Shown here piece by piece: positions 1-7,139 of a DNA stretch of 24,433 nucleotides. The number at the start of each line of letters is the position of its first letter. Position 1 is the first letter of the stretch. The stretch is from positions 1 through 24,433 of the forward strand of contig DBAZ01000009.1 of assembly GCA_002291945.1 (NCBI GenBank), read 5' to 3'. Origin of the DNA: Tepidimonas sp. UBA997. GTDB lineage: Bacteria > Pseudomonadota > Gammaproteobacteria > Burkholderiales > Burkholderiaceae_C. A program made the position numbers and the translations under genes. Under the pieces are notes generated by a model. That model was not told the origin of the DNA. It was given only the letters and a program-made list of their open reading frames with translations, and ran no database searches.

Positions 1-315
1 TGGAAAAGCAAAGACCTCGACCATTCTGCCCAGCTAGCCCGCCAGGGGTGGGAGCGCGCCAAGGCATCGGTGCTGGACGGGCAGCACTTTCTGGTGGTGC
101 TCGACGAGATCACTTACCCGCTGATCTACGGCTGGTTGCCGCTGGATGAGGTACTGCAGACGCTGCGCTCTCGTCCCCGCGATGTGCATGTGTGTCTGAC
201 CGGGCGCCGCTGCCCGCCCGAAATCATCGAGCTGGCGGATACCGTGACCGAAATGACCCTGATCAAGCACGCCTTCAAAGCGGGTATTCCCGCTCAGCGG
301 GGCATCGAGGACTGA
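1..315 (+). CDS. cobO: Cob(I)yrinic acid a,c-diamide adenosyltransferase, 3' part only
   Basis: This is the C-terminal part (104 residues) of a CobO/BtuR-type corrinoid adenosyltransferase; the 5' end lies outside the window. The family transfers the adenosyl group of ATP to the cobalt of the corrin ring in the cytoplasm. Visible family features are the VVLDEITY segment, the HVCLTGR segment and the ending with IELADTVTEM, IKHAF and GIPAQRGIE, all typical of the CobO C-terminus. The P-loop lies upstream and cannot be checked. It is followed 127 bases later by cbiB on the same strand, so it probably belongs to the same late cobalamin operon. The family call is firm; nothing can be said about its start or promoter. 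Confidence 0.93.
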   Translation, partial: WKSKDLDHSAQLARQGWERAKASVLDGQHFLVVLDEITYPLIYGWLPLDEVLQTLRSRPRDVHVCLTGRRCPPEIIELADTVTEMTLIKHAFKAGIPAQRGIED

Positions 316-442
316 TGCCGCATGAGATCCTCGACAATGCCTCGAGTCGCTGGCCATGCAGCGTTTTTCGCCCGGCGCACAACCGCAGCAGCGCCCGAGC
401 AAGTGACAGACGTGACCACAGGTGCTCCCGCCTGATCTTGTC

Positions 443-1447
443 ATGGACTTCATCGGCCTGCCTACCTCACATGCCGCTGTGCTGGCTGGCGCGGTGCTGG
501 TTGCGCTCGCGCTGGATGTGCTGTTTGGCGAGCCACCTGTGCGACTGCACCCGGTGGTGGCCATGGGGCATTACCTAGGGGCGGTCGGGCGTCGCGTGTC
601 ACGCGCAGTCGGCGCTGTTCCGCAGCCTAGGGTCGAGTTATGGCTAGGGGCGCTGGGCTGGTGTGTGGGTGGGGCGCTGGTGGTGGCTCTCGCGCAGGCC
701 GTCGTTGGGGCGATGCAAACCCTGCACCCACTGGCCCAGGCCGTTCTGCTGGGCGCTCTGCTCAAACCCATGCTGTCCTGGCGCATGCTGCGCGACGAGG
801 TGTGCGCGGTTGAGGTGGCGTTGGCGGACTCGCTGGAGGCTGGTCGGACGTGCGTGGGTCGGCTGGTCAGTCGTGATGTCACCGACCTGAGCGAAATCCA
901 GGTGCGCGAGGCTGCGGTGTCCACATTGGCCGAAAATCTCAACGACTCGGTGGTGGCGCCGCTGTTCTGGTTCGCTGTCGCTGGTTTGCCGGGGGCCGCA
1001 CTCTACCGCTTTGCCAACACCGCCGATGCCATGTGGGGCTACCGTGGAGAACGAAATGGCCGCATCTGGACTTGGGCCGGGAAATGGGCAGCCCGGGCCG
1101 ATGATGTGCTGTCCTGGCTACCCGCACGCCTCACGGGGGTCCTGATACTGGCCGTGGGCGGTGGCCGACGCTGGAAGGAGCTGTCACGGCTGGCCCGTCT
1201 GATCCCTTCGCCCAACGGCGGCTGGCCCATGGGGGCATTGGCACTGGCACTGAACGTGCGGCTGGGCAAGGAGGGCGTGTATGTGCTCAACGAGTCGGCA
1301 CCTGTACCCTCGCCGAAACACATCGCTGCCGGCGTGGCGCTTTGTGGGCGGGTGCTGTGGCTCGCTGCCGGGTTGCTGGCCGCACTGGCAGTGATACGGC
1401 TGTACCTGCCGTTGTCGTGGTTCCCGCTTTTACTGGGAGGGGTGTGA
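443..1447 (+). CDS. cbiB: Adenosylcobinamide-phosphate synthase (CbiB/CobD family)
   Basis: This 334-residue integral membrane protein is called CbiB in Salmonella and CobD in Pseudomonas denitrificans naming. It attaches the aminopropanol phosphate arm to adenosylcobyric acid. The N-terminal signature LDVLFGEPP followed by RLHPVVAMG is diagnostic, as are the internal ENLNDSVVAPLFWF and the FANTADAMWGYR segments. Several hydrophobic helices are visible, near residues 10-25, 75-110 and 295-325. I chose the ATG at 443; an in-frame GTG at 422 would add seven residues, and neither has a strong Shine-Dalgarno. Its stop is separated by one base from the ATG of the next gene, which makes the substrate arm for this enzyme, so co-transcription is very likely. 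Confidence 0.93.
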   Translation: MDFIGLPTSHAAVLAGAVLVALALDVLFGEPPVRLHPVVAMGHYLGAVGRRVSRAVGAVPQPRVELWLGALGWCVGGALVVALAQAVVGAMQTLHPLAQAVLLGALLKPMLSWRMLRDEVCAVEVALADSLEAGRTCVGRLVSRDVTDLSEIQVREAAVSTLAENLNDSVVAPLFWFAVAGLPGAALYRFANTADAMWGYRGERNGRIWTWAGKWAARADDVLSWLPARLTGVLILAVGGGRRWKELSRLARLIPSPNGGWPMGALALALNVRLGKEGVYVLNESAPVPSPKHIAAGVALCGRVLWLAAGLLAALAVIRLYLPLSWFPLLLGGV

Positions 1448-1448
1448 A

Positions 1449-2450
1449 ATGACTTTCCCACTGCGTGAACATGGCAGTACCGATGCTCTAGGCCCCGCCC
1501 GCTGGGATTTTTCATCCAATGCCAACGCCTGCGGCCCATGCCCGCAGGTGGCTCGGGCAGTTCAGCAGGCCGATGCCTGCCATTACCCCGATCCGTCGTA
1601 CACACGGCTGCGGCAGGCGCTGGCTCACTTGCATGGGGTGGCACCCCACCGCATCCTGCTGGCGGGCAGCGCCAGCGAATGGATCCAGCGTCTGACGGGC
1701 TGGGCTGCCTTGCACTGTCGGCAGTCCGTATGGTGGCCACGTCATGCCTATGGCGACTATGCCCATGCCGCCGCCGCGTGGGGTTTACAGCGGTCACACC
1801 ATCCGGCGCAGGTCGCCTTGGCATGGCTGTGCGAGCCGGGCAGCCCCTTGGGCCAGAACGAAGACCTTGCCGCCCTGGCCATGCTGATGCAGCACCCTCA
1901 TGCCCTGGTGGCGCTGGACTGCGCCTATCAGCCCTTGCGTCTGGATGGCTCGCCCGCCCTGAGTCCCAGCCTGCAGGCCAACTGCTGGCAGGTCTGGTCG
2001 CCCAACAAGGCGCTGGGCATGACGGGTGTGCGCACCGCCTACGTCATTGCCCCCGAACTAGCACGTTCCACAGCCATGGAACTGGACGCGATGGCCGCCT
2101 CGTGGCCCGTGGGCAGTCATGGCGTGGCGCTGCTGATGCAGTGGAGTCAGCCCGAGGTGCAGGATTGGGTCCGCAACAGTCTGAAGACGCTGCGGGCATG
2201 GAAGACAAGCCTGATCCATGACCTGACCGCCCGTGGCTGGCAGTGTCAGCCCAGCCATACGCCGTATTTTTGTGCCCGTCCACCGTATCCGATCCAGGCA
2301 GAGGCGCTGCGTGCCCGCGCCGTCAAGCTTCGCGACGCCACCTCTTTCGGCCTGCCCGGCTGGTGGCGCCTGAGCGCCCAGCCCGATGATGCCCGTCTAG
2401 CCCTCGCCCACGCGCTGGACGCCCTCACCCCAACAGAAAGCCACCCTTGA
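1449..2450 (+). CDS. cobC: Threonine-phosphate decarboxylase-like PLP enzyme (CobC/CobD)
   Basis: This 333-residue fold-type I PLP enzyme of the histidinol-phosphate aminotransferase-like group corresponds to CobC of P. denitrificans and CobD of Salmonella, which makes aminopropanol phosphate from threonine phosphate. The N-terminal FSSNANACGPCPQV region resembles the family's substrate-binding opening. The likely PLP lysine is K187, in the segment SPNKALGMTGVR, and a conserved arginine sits at WWRLSAQ near the C-terminus. The start ATG is well supported by GGAGG about eight bases upstream, inside the end of cbiB. The stop overlaps the TTG start of cobQ by four bases, so translation is probably coupled. 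Family membership is firm. The exact substrate is inferred from context. Confidence 0.9.
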   Translation: MTFPLREHGSTDALGPARWDFSSNANACGPCPQVARAVQQADACHYPDPSYTRLRQALAHLHGVAPHRILLAGSASEWIQRLTGWAALHCRQSVWWPRHAYGDYAHAAAAWGLQRSHHPAQVALAWLCEPGSPLGQNEDLAALAMLMQHPHALVALDCAYQPLRLDGSPALSPSLQANCWQVWSPNKALGMTGVRTAYVIAPELARSTAMELDAMAASWPVGSHGVALLMQWSQPEVQDWVRNSLKTLRAWKTSLIHDLTARGWQCQPSHTPYFCARPPYPIQAEALRARAVKLRDATSFGLPGWWRLSAQPDDARLALAHALDALTPTESHP

Positions 2451-3952
2451 CCGCCGCCTGCATCATGGTTCTGGGCACCACCAGCGGTGCCGGTAAAAGC
2501 TGGTTGGCCACGGCCTTGTGCCGCTACTACGCAGCGCAAGGCTACCGGGTGGCACCGTTCAAGGCCCAGAACATGAGCAACAACGCCCGCGTGGTGCCGA
2601 CCCTTACCGGCCAGTGGGGTGAAATCGGCAGCGCCCAGTACTTCCAGGCGCTCGCGGCCTGGGCTCGACCGGATGTACGCATGAACCCTGTGCTGCTCAA
2701 ACCCGAGGCCGATACCCGTAGCCAGGTGGTGCTCATGGGGCAGGTGAGTCAGGCCTTGACCGAGATGCCCTGGCGTGGCCGAAGCGAGCATGTCTGGCCA
2801 ACCATCCAGACGGCGCTCGATGCCCTGCGGGCCGAAAACGACCTGGTGGTGATCGAGGGTGCCGGCTCGCCGGCCGAGATCAACTTGCAGGCGAGCGACA
2901 TCGTCAACATGCGCGTGGCAAGGCACGCCCAGGCGGCCTGTTTGCTGGTCACCGACATCGACCGGGGTGGAGCCTTTGCCCACCTCTACGGCACTTGGGC
3001 CTTGCTGCCCGACGAAGATCGTCGGCTGATTCGGGGTTTTGTACTCAACCGTTTCCGTGGCGATGCGGCCTTGCTGTCGCCTGCCCCCCAAATGCTGCAG
3101 GCCCTGACCGGTGTGCCCACCGTGGCCACCGTGCCGATGCTCTGGCAGCACGGGCTGCCTGAAGAGGACGGCATCTTTGACGACCGGACGAGCGCCGACG
3201 GGGCGGTGCAGACCACGGTCGCGGTGGTGGCCTATCCCCGTATCAGCAATCTGGATGAATTCCAACCCCTGAAAAACGTGCCCGGTGTGCGGCTGGTCTG
3301 GGCCCGTTCTGCGGCCGAACTGGCCTCGGCGGACTGGATCATCCTGCCCGGCAGCAAGCATACCAGCGCCGACTTGCGCTGGCTGCGCGAGCGCGGGCTG
3401 GATCAGGCGATCGAAGCCCATGTGCGTGCGGGCCGCCGCGTGTTGGGGGTGTGTGGCGGTTTGCAAATGCTGGGTGAGGCGTTGACAGACCCCCACGGCA
3501 TCGACGGCAACGCACCGGGTCTGGGCCTGCTGCCCATCGTGACCCGGTTCGAGCAACACAAGGTGGTGCAGCATGCGCACGCGGCCTTTGGAGTTGAGCT
3601 GGAAGGCCCCTGGCAGGCGCTGGCCGGGGTCAAGGCGCAGGGTTACGAAATCCACCACGGGCAGACGCGCCTGCACCCCGAGCTGGCGGTGTCGGGTGCC
3701 GCGTCATGCGTGGCTTTGCGCTCGCTGGCCAACGGACAAGCCTTGGGCTGGCACGACGGTCGCGCACAGGTCATGGGTGTGTATCTGCATGGCCTGTTCG
3801 AGGATGCAGCCGTTCTGCAGGCGCTCTTCGGTGCCACCGTGCCCACCCTCGATGGCGTGTTTGACCGCTTGGCCGAGCATGTGTCCTCCTCTTTTACGCC
3901 CGCGTGGCTCGACGGCTGGGTGAACGGGTACCGTTCTGGCACCCGCTCCTGA
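2447..3952 (+). CDS. cobQ: Adenosylcobyric acid synthase (glutamine-hydrolysing)
   Basis: This 501-residue CobQ/CbiP enzyme amidates adenosylcobyrinic acid a,c-diamide at four carboxylates using glutamine and ATP. The N-terminal dethiobiotin-synthetase-like domain has the P-loop GTTSGAGKSW, followed by FKAQNMSNNARV. The C-terminal class I-like glutamine amidotransferase domain has the nucleophile C336 in GVCGGLQMLGE and the later histidine H448 in GVYLHGLFED; YEIHHGQT lies between them. The start is uncertain. TTG at 2447 overlaps the cobC stop as TTGA and fits coupling, while ATG at 2465 would remove six residues and still keep the P-loop. Length is usual for the family (about 480-510). It is the last tightly packed gene of this run. 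Confidence 0.95.
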   Translation: MTAACIMVLGTTSGAGKSWLATALCRYYAAQGYRVAPFKAQNMSNNARVVPTLTGQWGEIGSAQYFQALAAWARPDVRMNPVLLKPEADTRSQVVLMGQVSQALTEMPWRGRSEHVWPTIQTALDALRAENDLVVIEGAGSPAEINLQASDIVNMRVARHAQAACLLVTDIDRGGAFAHLYGTWALLPDEDRRLIRGFVLNRFRGDAALLSPAPQMLQALTGVPTVATVPMLWQHGLPEEDGIFDDRTSADGAVQTTVAVVAYPRISNLDEFQPLKNVPGVRLVWARSAAELASADWIILPGSKHTSADLRWLRERGLDQAIEAHVRAGRRVLGVCGGLQMLGEALTDPHGIDGNAPGLGLLPIVTRFEQHKVVQHAHAAFGVELEGPWQALAGVKAQGYEIHHGQTRLHPELAVSGAASCVALRSLANGQALGWHDGRAQVMGVYLHGLFEDAAVLQALFGATVPTLDGVFDRLAEHVSSSFTPAWLDGWVNGYRSGTRS

Positions 3953-4123
3953 GTGGCGGCAAGCGCTGGCGTAAACAGCAGCGGTATCGCTAACCAGATT
4001 TCCAAAACGCGCCTGCCAAGCAAAAATAGACGCTGGAGCTTGCCCCGTTTTGCTGCCCCGGTTTGCTTGCGTTGTTCATTCGGTGTTGGCAGAATGTCCC
4101 ATAACCAGACCTAAGAGATGCTG

Positions 4124-4270
4124 ATGCCCACACGCAACGTCGTACTGACTGAGACCCAGACAAGGTTTGTCGAGCAGATGGTGGCCAGTGGTCACTACCA
4201 GAACGCCAGCGAGGTGCTGCGCGAGGGTTTGCGCTTGGTTCAGGCGCGTCAAGCTGGCAGAAATCGCTGA
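4124..4270 (+). pseudogene. ParD-like antitoxin, truncated orphan
   Basis: This short reading frame of 48 residues begins MPTRNVVLTETQ and contains ASGHYQNASEVLREGLRL, the ribbon-helix-helix signature of ParD (CC2985 family) antitoxins. A purine-rich AAGAG six bases before ATG 4124 favours this start over ATG 4118. ParD proteins are usually about 80 residues or more, with a C-terminal toxin-binding helix. Here the frame stops soon after the DNA-binding part. Reading in the +1 frame from 4245 gives a helix-like tail, RVKLAEIAERAIQPA, ending at 4292, so a frameshift is possible. No ParE-like toxin follows. It sits alone between cobQ and cobT and is most likely a relic, although a free DNA-binding domain could still be made. 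Confidence 0.6.
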
Positions 4271-4468
4271 GCGGGCGATCCAACCCGCATGAGACCAACT
4301 TGGTCGGGATTCATCGTGTGACAGGCGTGCTTATCCGTTTGCCTCTCCACAGACAATCTGGCGGCGCTTTGTCGGGCGAAAGTGCAGGCGAAAGTGCGGC
4401 CAAGGCAAAAATTGAGAAAAGTACGCCAACCTCCAACCTCCGACCTCCAGCCTGAAAGCGCCGACCGA

Positions 4469-5545
4469 ATGACCCATTCCCCAACCCTTGCCATGACCCT
4501 TGCCATGACCGTGACCGTGACCGACCTGTCGGATGCCGACCTGCAGCGCCGCGTGCAGCACAAGCTCGACCAGAAAACCAAACCCCTAGGCTCCCTCGGG
4601 CAGATCGAATCGCTGGCCCTGCGCCTGGCCTGCATTCTGGGCACCGATGCGCCGCAACTGCAGCAGCCCCAGATGCTGGTGTGTGCCGCCGACCACGGGC
4701 TGGCCGCCCGTGGGGTGTCGGCCTTCCCCAGTGATGTGACCTGGCAGATGGTGGAGAACTTCCTTGCCGGTGGGGCGGCGGTGAGCGTGCTGGCGCGTCA
4801 GCACGGCATCGACCTCACCGTGCTGGATTGCGGCGTGGCGCGCGATCTGGCACCGCGTCCGGGTCTGCTGGACTGCAAGGTCGCTTACGGCAGCGCCGAT
4901 GCGTTGGCAGGCCCGGCCATGAGCGCCGAACAATGCCAGCAGGCCCTGCTCAACGGCAGGCGTGTGGTGCGGGGGCTACCGGGCAATGTGTTGCTGCTGG
5001 GTGAAATGGGTATCGGCAACACCTCGTGCGCTGCGCTGCTGCTGGCGCGGCTGTGCCGACTCGACATCGCGGACTGCACCGGCGCCGGGACTGGGCTGGA
5101 TGCCGCCGGGGTCGAGCGCAAGATCGCCATCCTGCGCCAGGTGCTGGAGCGCCACGCCTGGGCGCAGACCCCGCTGGATGCGCTGGCTGCCTTCGGTGGA
5201 TTCGAAATCGCCACCTTGGTCGGGGCCGTGTTGCAGGCGGCTGCCGAGCGGCGCGTGATCCTGGTGGACGGCTTCATCACCACGGCGGCGGTGCTGGTGG
5301 CGGCCCAGTGTGAGCCGCATGTGTTGCAGCGCTGCGTTTTTGCCCACCGCTCCGGTGAACGAGGGCACGCCTTGATGTTGTCCGCCCTCCAGGCCACGCC
5401 CTTGCTGGACTTGGGCTTGCGCCTGGGCGAAGGCAGCGGTGCCGCGCTGGCTTGGCCCTTGTTGCGCTCGGCAGAAGTGATACTGAATCAGATGGCCAGC
5501 TTCGAGGCCGCCGGTGTGAGCCAGTCTGAACCTGCCCCTGTGTAG
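4469..5545 (+). CDS. cobT: Nicotinate-nucleotide:dimethylbenzimidazole phosphoribosyltransferase
   Basis: CobT makes alpha-ribazole phosphate, the lower-ligand precursor of cobalamin, from nicotinate mononucleotide and dimethylbenzimidazole. The frame has the family's KPLGSLG near the N-terminus, CAADHGLAARGVSAFP, GEMGIGNTS, GAGTGLD and the C-terminal RLGEGSGAALA, where E321 matches the family's catalytic glutamate. From ATG 4469 the product is 358 residues, close to the usual 350-360. A GTG at 4382 would add 29 poorly conserved residues, and later in-frame ATGs exist at 4493 and 4505. A GAAAG sits ten bases before 4469. It follows cobQ only after a gap of about 0.5 kb holding the ParD relic, so it may have its own promoter. 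Confidence 0.94.
   Translation: MTHSPTLAMTLAMTVTVTDLSDADLQRRVQHKLDQKTKPLGSLGQIESLALRLACILGTDAPQLQQPQMLVCAADHGLAARGVSAFPSDVTWQMVENFLAGGAAVSVLARQHGIDLTVLDCGVARDLAPRPGLLDCKVAYGSADALAGPAMSAEQCQQALLNGRRVVRGLPGNVLLLGEMGIGNTSCAALLLARLCRLDIADCTGAGTGLDAAGVERKIAILRQVLERHAWAQTPLDALAAFGGFEIATLVGAVLQAAAERRVILVDGFITTAAVLVAAQCEPHVLQRCVFAHRSGERGHALMLSALQATPLLDLGLRLGEGSGAALAWPLLRSAEVILNQMASFEAAGVSQSEPAPV
4484..4522 (+). repeat. Short tandem repeats at the cobT 5' end
   Basis: Two perfect copies of the 12-mer ACCCTTGCCATG (4484-4495 and 4496-4507) are followed by two copies of ACCGTG and a partial third. Because the unit lengths are multiples of three, the repeat stays in frame in cobT and encodes TLAMTLAM then TVTVT. 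Each 12-mer carries an in-frame ATG, so the array also multiplies possible start codons. Confidence 0.8.
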
Positions 5546-5574
5546 GTGTGCAGGGGTGTGCAGGGGTGTGCAAG
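5545..5574. repeat. 10-bp direct tandem repeat after cobT
   Basis: Three contiguous units of GGTGTGCAGG start at the last base of the cobT stop codon; the third unit ends in AAG. The array fills most of the gap between cobT and the DUF294 gene. No function is apparent. Confidence 0.8.
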
Positions 5575-5588
5575 GCATAAGCGGTACC

Positions 5589-7082
5589 ATGTTGTCCATC
5601 AATCAAGCCATGGATGACTTCATGAGTAGCGCGACGCACACACCCGGCCCCACGGCAGATACCCACGCCCACCTGATCAGCACCCCGGTGCGCAGCCTGA
5701 TCCAGCGGGCACCCGTCACGCTGGCACCTGAAACGCCCATCATCGAGGCGGCTCGCGTGATGCGCGAGCAGCGCATATCGTCGGTCTTGCTGGTGCGCGA
5801 GGGCAGTCTGTTCGGCCTCATCACCGACCGCGATCTGCGCAACCGTGTGGTGGCGGCAGGCCTCGATACCAGCCGCCCGGTGCTGGACATTGCCACCCTA
5901 GCCCCGATGACCATCGGCATCGAGCGACCGGCTTTCGATGCCCTGCTGCTGATGGCGCGCCACAACGTACACCACGTACCGGTGCTCGATGGCCAGCAGG
6001 TGGTGGGCATGATCACCAGCTCCAACATCACCGAGCAGCAAAGCAATTCGGCGGTCTATCTGGCTGGGGCGATTTACCGCCAGGAATCGCTCGATGGCCT
6101 GGTGCAGGTGAGTGCTCGGGTAAAAAATTTGCAGAAAAGCCTGGCTGACGCCCAAGCCAGTGCCTACAGCACGGGCTATATCGTCAGCGCCATCAGCGAC
6201 GCCCTGACCGCCCGGCTGCTGCAATTGGCCGAAGCCGAAATGGGCCCGCCGCCAGTGGATTACGCCTGGGTGGCGGCTGGCTCGCAAGGGCGCAACGAGC
6301 AGACCGCCAAGTCCGACCAGGACAACTGCATGGTGCTCGACGATAGCTACGACGAGGCTGCGCATGGCGCGTACTACCGTGAGTTCACGCGCCGCGTGTG
6401 CGATGGTCTCGATGCTTGCGGCTACGTCCACTGCCCAGGCCTGATGATGGCCATGACCGACCAGTGGCGCCAGCCCCAGCAGCAATGGCGGGCCTATTTC
6501 CGCCGCTGGATCGACATGCCCGAACCCGAGGCCCTGATGCTGACGGGGGTTTTCCTGGATCAGCGCTTCGTCTATGGCCGCGCCGATCTGATCGACGATT
6601 TGCGCTCCGAGGTGGTGGCGCGCACCAAGGGCAACAAGAATTTCCTGGTCTATCTGGCGGGCAACGCGCTGGAACGCAAGCCCCCCTTGAACTGGATGGG
6701 CCGGCTGGCACCGATCAAAGGCGGCGAGCAGGACGGCAAGATCGACCTGAAAATGAACGGGATCGTGCCCATTACCGACCTGGCACGCTATTACGCATTG
6801 GCCGCAGGTTCGCCAGTGGTCAATACCCGCGAGCGCCTGGAGGTGGCGGCGCAAGGCGGGGCGATTTCGTCCCAGCAAGCGCGCGATCTGATCGACGCCC
6901 TCGACTACCTGTGCGGCTTGCGGCTGCAACACCAGGCACGCCGCATGTCCGACGGCCACGCCGCCGACAACTACCTCAACCCCGAAGATCTCTCCAATTT
7001 TGAGCGCGGGCACCTGACCGACGCTTTTCAACTGGTGCGCAAACTGCAGCGCTCGCTCGGGCAGTTGTACCCGGTTCACTGA
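5589..7082 (+). CDS. CBS-pair / DUF294 nucleotidyltransferase-like protein
   Basis: This is a 497-residue soluble protein. Residues about 35-155 form a CBS pair, with ITDRDLRNRV in the first domain and VHHVPVLDGQQVVGMITSSNI in the second. Next comes a GlnD-like nucleotidyltransferase domain (DUF294) with GSQGRNEQ at 231-238 and the acidic pair D243/D245 in SDQDN, then the DUF294 C-terminal substrate-binding domain to the end. Many family members start with a cyclic-nucleotide-binding domain; that domain is absent here. CBS pairs usually bind adenosyl nucleotides, so the activity may be ligand-gated, but the substrate is unknown. ATG 5589 was chosen; in-frame ATGs at 5610 and 5622 precede the first CBS domain too. 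It converges on actP, and relatives are often encoded near actP-type transporters. Confidence 0.88.
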   Translation: MLSINQAMDDFMSSATHTPGPTADTHAHLISTPVRSLIQRAPVTLAPETPIIEAARVMREQRISSVLLVREGSLFGLITDRDLRNRVVAAGLDTSRPVLDIATLAPMTIGIERPAFDALLLMARHNVHHVPVLDGQQVVGMITSSNITEQQSNSAVYLAGAIYRQESLDGLVQVSARVKNLQKSLADAQASAYSTGYIVSAISDALTARLLQLAEAEMGPPPVDYAWVAAGSQGRNEQTAKSDQDNCMVLDDSYDEAAHGAYYREFTRRVCDGLDACGYVHCPGLMMAMTDQWRQPQQQWRAYFRRWIDMPEPEALMLTGVFLDQRFVYGRADLIDDLRSEVVARTKGNKNFLVYLAGNALERKPPLNWMGRLAPIKGGEQDGKIDLKMNGIVPITDLARYYALAAGSPVVNTRERLEVAAQGGAISSQQARDLIDALDYLCGLRLQHQARRMSDGHAADNYLNPEDLSNFERGHLTDAFQLVRKLQRSLGQLYPVH

Positions 7083-7088
7083 AAAAAG

Positions 7089-7112
7089 AAAACCCGCCGG
7101 ATGGCGGGTTTT
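7089..7112. terminator. Bidirectional intrinsic terminator
   Basis: A perfect 10-bp inverted repeat, AAAACCCGCC and GGCGGGTTTT, has a four-base loop and carries A and T runs on both sides. It lies seven bases after the DUF294 stop and 27 bases beyond the actP stop on the opposite strand. It can therefore end transcripts from both convergent genes. Confidence 0.9.
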
Positions 7113-7139
7113 CAACAGATTGCAAAAATCGCGTCGGGA

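Noticed and set aside
2246..3676. Long minus-strand open frame over cobQ
   Set aside because: It is an antisense shadow of cobC and cobQ in GC-rich DNA, without recognisable domains.
3953..4117. Cobalamin riboswitch or promoter between cobQ and cobT
   Set aside because: I looked for the conserved B12-box and a good -35/-10 pair and found neither; the best promoter-like match was too weak to report.
4375..4397. Two copies of GGCGAAAGTGC with 12-base period upstream of cobT
   Set aside because: Only two short copies, with no promoter or structure around them, so no function can be argued.
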